Assembly (NCBI RefSeq): GCF_000315625.1
Contig: NW_005434666.1
Location: 968,363-1,010,332 of the forward strand
Length of the DNA stretch: 41,970 bases
DNA from: Guillardia theta CCMP2712
Lineage: Eukaryota; Cryptophyceae; Pyrenomonadales; Geminigeraceae
Direction: 5' to 3'
Positions 40,501-41,970 of the stretch are shown here, one piece after another. Each line of letters opens with the position of its first letter. Positions within the stretch are counted from its first letter, which is position 1. The position numbers were made by a program, and so were the translations under genes. The notes below the pieces were generated by a model. The model was not told the origin of the DNA. It did not search any database and was given only the letters and a program-made list of their open reading frames with translations.

Positions 40501-41970
40501 GGGCAACGGAGGACTACAACAAGAGACCTCCAACTCTCGGATTTTCTCTTCTGCTCTCTTCTCTGCCTCAATCTTGCGTTCAACAGCAGCTGCTTGTGCC
40601 TCCTCGGCTTCCTGCAAGAGAGTGAGAAGGAGGAGGACAAGAAGGTGGTGGAGGAGGTGGAGGAGGAGGACGAGAAGGGGGTGGAGGAGCTGGAGGAGGA
40701 GGAGGAGGAGGAGGAGGAGGAGGAGGAGGTCAGTGCAGATGCAGAAACGGACCTTCTTCATTTTCTTCTCCAGCTCCATCATTTCCTCGAGCTTCTTTCT
40801 AGACTGGAGCTGAAGGAGAATTGGGGAGTTAGAGATGTTATGGAGAAAGGTTAAGAGAAGGAGCAGGAGGAGCAGGAGGAGCAGGAGCAGATGCAGGGGC
40901 GGTAGGGAGACAGGATTGGTGTTAGCGGAATATCAGCATGACTCACATCAGCCTGGATCTTGTCTTTCAAGTTCTGTATCTCCGTCATCTTTGACCTCAA
41001 TTCCGATTCTGCACAACTCCCATCAAAACGCACATGACGACGATCTCATGATGTTCTCACGGAGTTCGTTGAGGTTGTCAAGAGCATCTGATCGCTCTTT
41101 CTCCGCCTACAAAGTGCATCGTTACCTATTGAAGGCAAGAACACTCTGTGTTGCACCTGAGCAAGTTTTCTGCTCACTTCCGCGAGGTTCTCTTTCATCC
41201 AGCTCTCTTGCATCAGGGCCTGTCATGATCATCATCTCTCTCGTCATCGTTTCTATCTTGTGAATCCTCTCCTCTCACCTTTTTCTTCGCATCTTCAGCT
41301 TGTTCAGCTCTCAGATCAGCGTCTTTGACCGCCTGCATGACATGAATTTACCACCCCTCTCCTCAAATCTTCTCCCATAACCAGCACCGCCATATCATCA
41401 TCATCACCACCACCACGCGCAGCACCACCACCAACTCCTCCTGCTCCTCCTCCATCGTCAACAGAAACAGCTATATCAACACTTTACTTGATCATCACCA
41501 ACACCAACACCAACACCAACACCAACACCAACACCAACACCAACACCAACACCAACACTGTATCATCGTCATCTCAATCATCATCAAATGAACTACCTGT
41601 TCATGAAGTGATACAACTTCCTCGGCCCTTCTCCTTCCTTCCAGTGCAGCATCCGCCTAAAGCAAAGTGAGAAGACAAGGAGCGAGAGCAAAAGAGATAG
41701 AATCATTCAGATCAGCAGCAGCAGCAGCAGCAGCAGCAAACTGTTGGAAAGTACAACAGAAAACCTTCTCGTCGGCGACTTTACGAGCCTGTCGCTCATC
41801 ATCGAGATTCTTCTCGGCATGAAGTTTGAGATCTTGAATGACAGAAATCTACTCAAAAATTGATATTCATATCATCATCATCTCCTCCTCCTCCTCCTGC
41901 TGTTCCTCCTCCTCCTCTTTCTCCTCCTCCTCCTCCTCCGCTTCTTCCTACTTCTCCTCCTCCTCTCGCA
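35220..41970 (-). CDS. long coiled-coil protein with C-terminal PDZ domain (5' partial, 26 exons)
   Basis: Exons: 41848-41765, 41656-41597, 41332-41279, 41219-41157, 41106-41061, 41008-40947, 40803-40753, 40611-40528, 40328-40249, 39908-39851, 39773-39678, 39493-39455, 39410-38325, 38209-38163, 38096-38036, 37884-37793, 37748-37694, 37643-37546, 37105-37039, 36629-36564, 36409-36367, 36323-36260, 36052-35959, 35741-35616, 35506-35417 and 35234-35220. Phases agree throughout, giving ~926 aa in the window. About 830 residues are a heptad-rich coiled coil (EEALKKAEQERDNARRQAED; LLEELEELRRKRPVRLG). The last ~110 residues form a PDZ domain: AGVGLLLGKFE, then KIYILEVVTGGAASDQG, VNDILHTVDGKHVE and GTPVRLELERSNGEM. 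PDZ domains bind C-terminal peptides, so this looks like a cytoskeletal or scaffold protein. The 37694 donor is GC (CGTCAG|GCAAGG). The final 15-nt exon is tentative. The 5' end lies beyond the window. Confidence 0.85.
36785..37010. repeat. GGAGA pentanucleotide array in an intron
   Basis: Imperfect (GGAGA)n with occasional GGGGA, GACGA and GGGCA variants; pure purine on the + strand and pure pyrimidine on the gene's sense strand. It lies in the intron between the exons at 37105-37039 and 36629-36564. Confidence 0.95.
37200..37515. repeat. CAC, TCC and TAC/TGC repeats in an intron
   Basis: (CAC)n at 37213-37252, CTCCTT/GTCCTC repeats at 37376-37437, then (TAC)n and (TGC)n to 37511. All lie within the ~440-nt intron between the exons at 37643-37546 and 37105-37039 of the PDZ gene. 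Confidence 0.9.
40003..40215. repeat. paired 5-bp arrays (GCAGA)n and (GGAGA)n
   Basis: A run of AGAGC units (40003-40080) switches abruptly to a near-perfect run of GGAGA units (40080-40214) and then to AGGAGAC units. It is in the intron between the exons at 40328-40249 and 39908-39851. Both arrays have a 5-bp period and differ at one position, so one probably grew from a mutated unit of the other. Confidence 0.95.
41497..41557. repeat. ACCAAC hexamer repeat in an intron
   Basis: About ten tandem ACCAAC units in the intron between the exons at 41656-41597 and 41332-41279. Neighbouring introns carry ATC, CAC and AGC runs. Confidence 0.95.

Overview
The window is nuclear DNA of a compact, intron-rich eukaryote, most likely a photosynthetic protist with a secondary plastid; a cryptophyte such as Guillardia theta fits best, but that is inference. 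Evidence: almost every gene is split by very short GT-AG introns (mostly 39-70 nt, a few GC-AG) whose removal restores known domains with phase kept at each junction; a eukaryotic tRNA-Leu(CAA) with a T-run terminator; convergent and divergent genes with short spacers; and two proteins with a secretory signal peptide followed by the same Leu-x-[Leu/Met]-Arg-Gly-Gly motif at residues 54-60, as expected for import into a complex plastid or its surrounding compartment. Simple repeats fill introns and spacers. There is one assembly gap (1002-1256).

Layout. 1-2881 (+): C-terminal U-box ubiquitin ligase, 5' end outside the window. 3068-6658 (-): SH3-like/TPR/CHAT caspase-like protein. 6895-6978 (+): tRNA-Leu(CAA). 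7229-8389 (-): helical-repeat (ARM/HEAT-like) protein. 9076-10213 (+): small leucine-rich-repeat protein. 10321-13728 (-): creatine-kinase-type phosphagen kinase with an N-terminal RIIa/Dpy-30-like docking domain and two kinase domains that are 99.5% identical in DNA. 14884-16029 (-): secreted-type precursor fusing a glutaredoxin fold that lacks its cysteine to the Fe-S domain of anamorsin/Dre2. 17644-20343 (+): type II membrane protein with two glycosyltransferase modules. 20533-22191 (-): Eis-like GNAT acetyltransferase. 22192-26411: gene-poor, with a 32-bp minisatellite, a fold-back inverted repeat and a dispersed 130-bp duplication. 26412-28651 (-): methylmalonate-semialdehyde dehydrogenase. 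28652-32151: gene-poor, GC-rich islands and repeats. 32152-35037 (+): signal-peptide-bearing protein with seven RRMs. 35220-41970 (-): long coiled-coil protein ending in a PDZ domain, 26 exons in the window, 5' end outside.

The genes do not form one pathway. The strongest biological themes are (i) candidate proteins of the plastid-surrounding compartment (the Grx-Dre2 fusion for cytosolic-type Fe-S assembly and the seven-RRM protein for RNA work), and (ii) a probable flagellar or cytoskeleton-docked energy-buffering kinase. All multi-exon models were assembled by hand from splice signals and domain continuity; transcript data would settle individual junctions.
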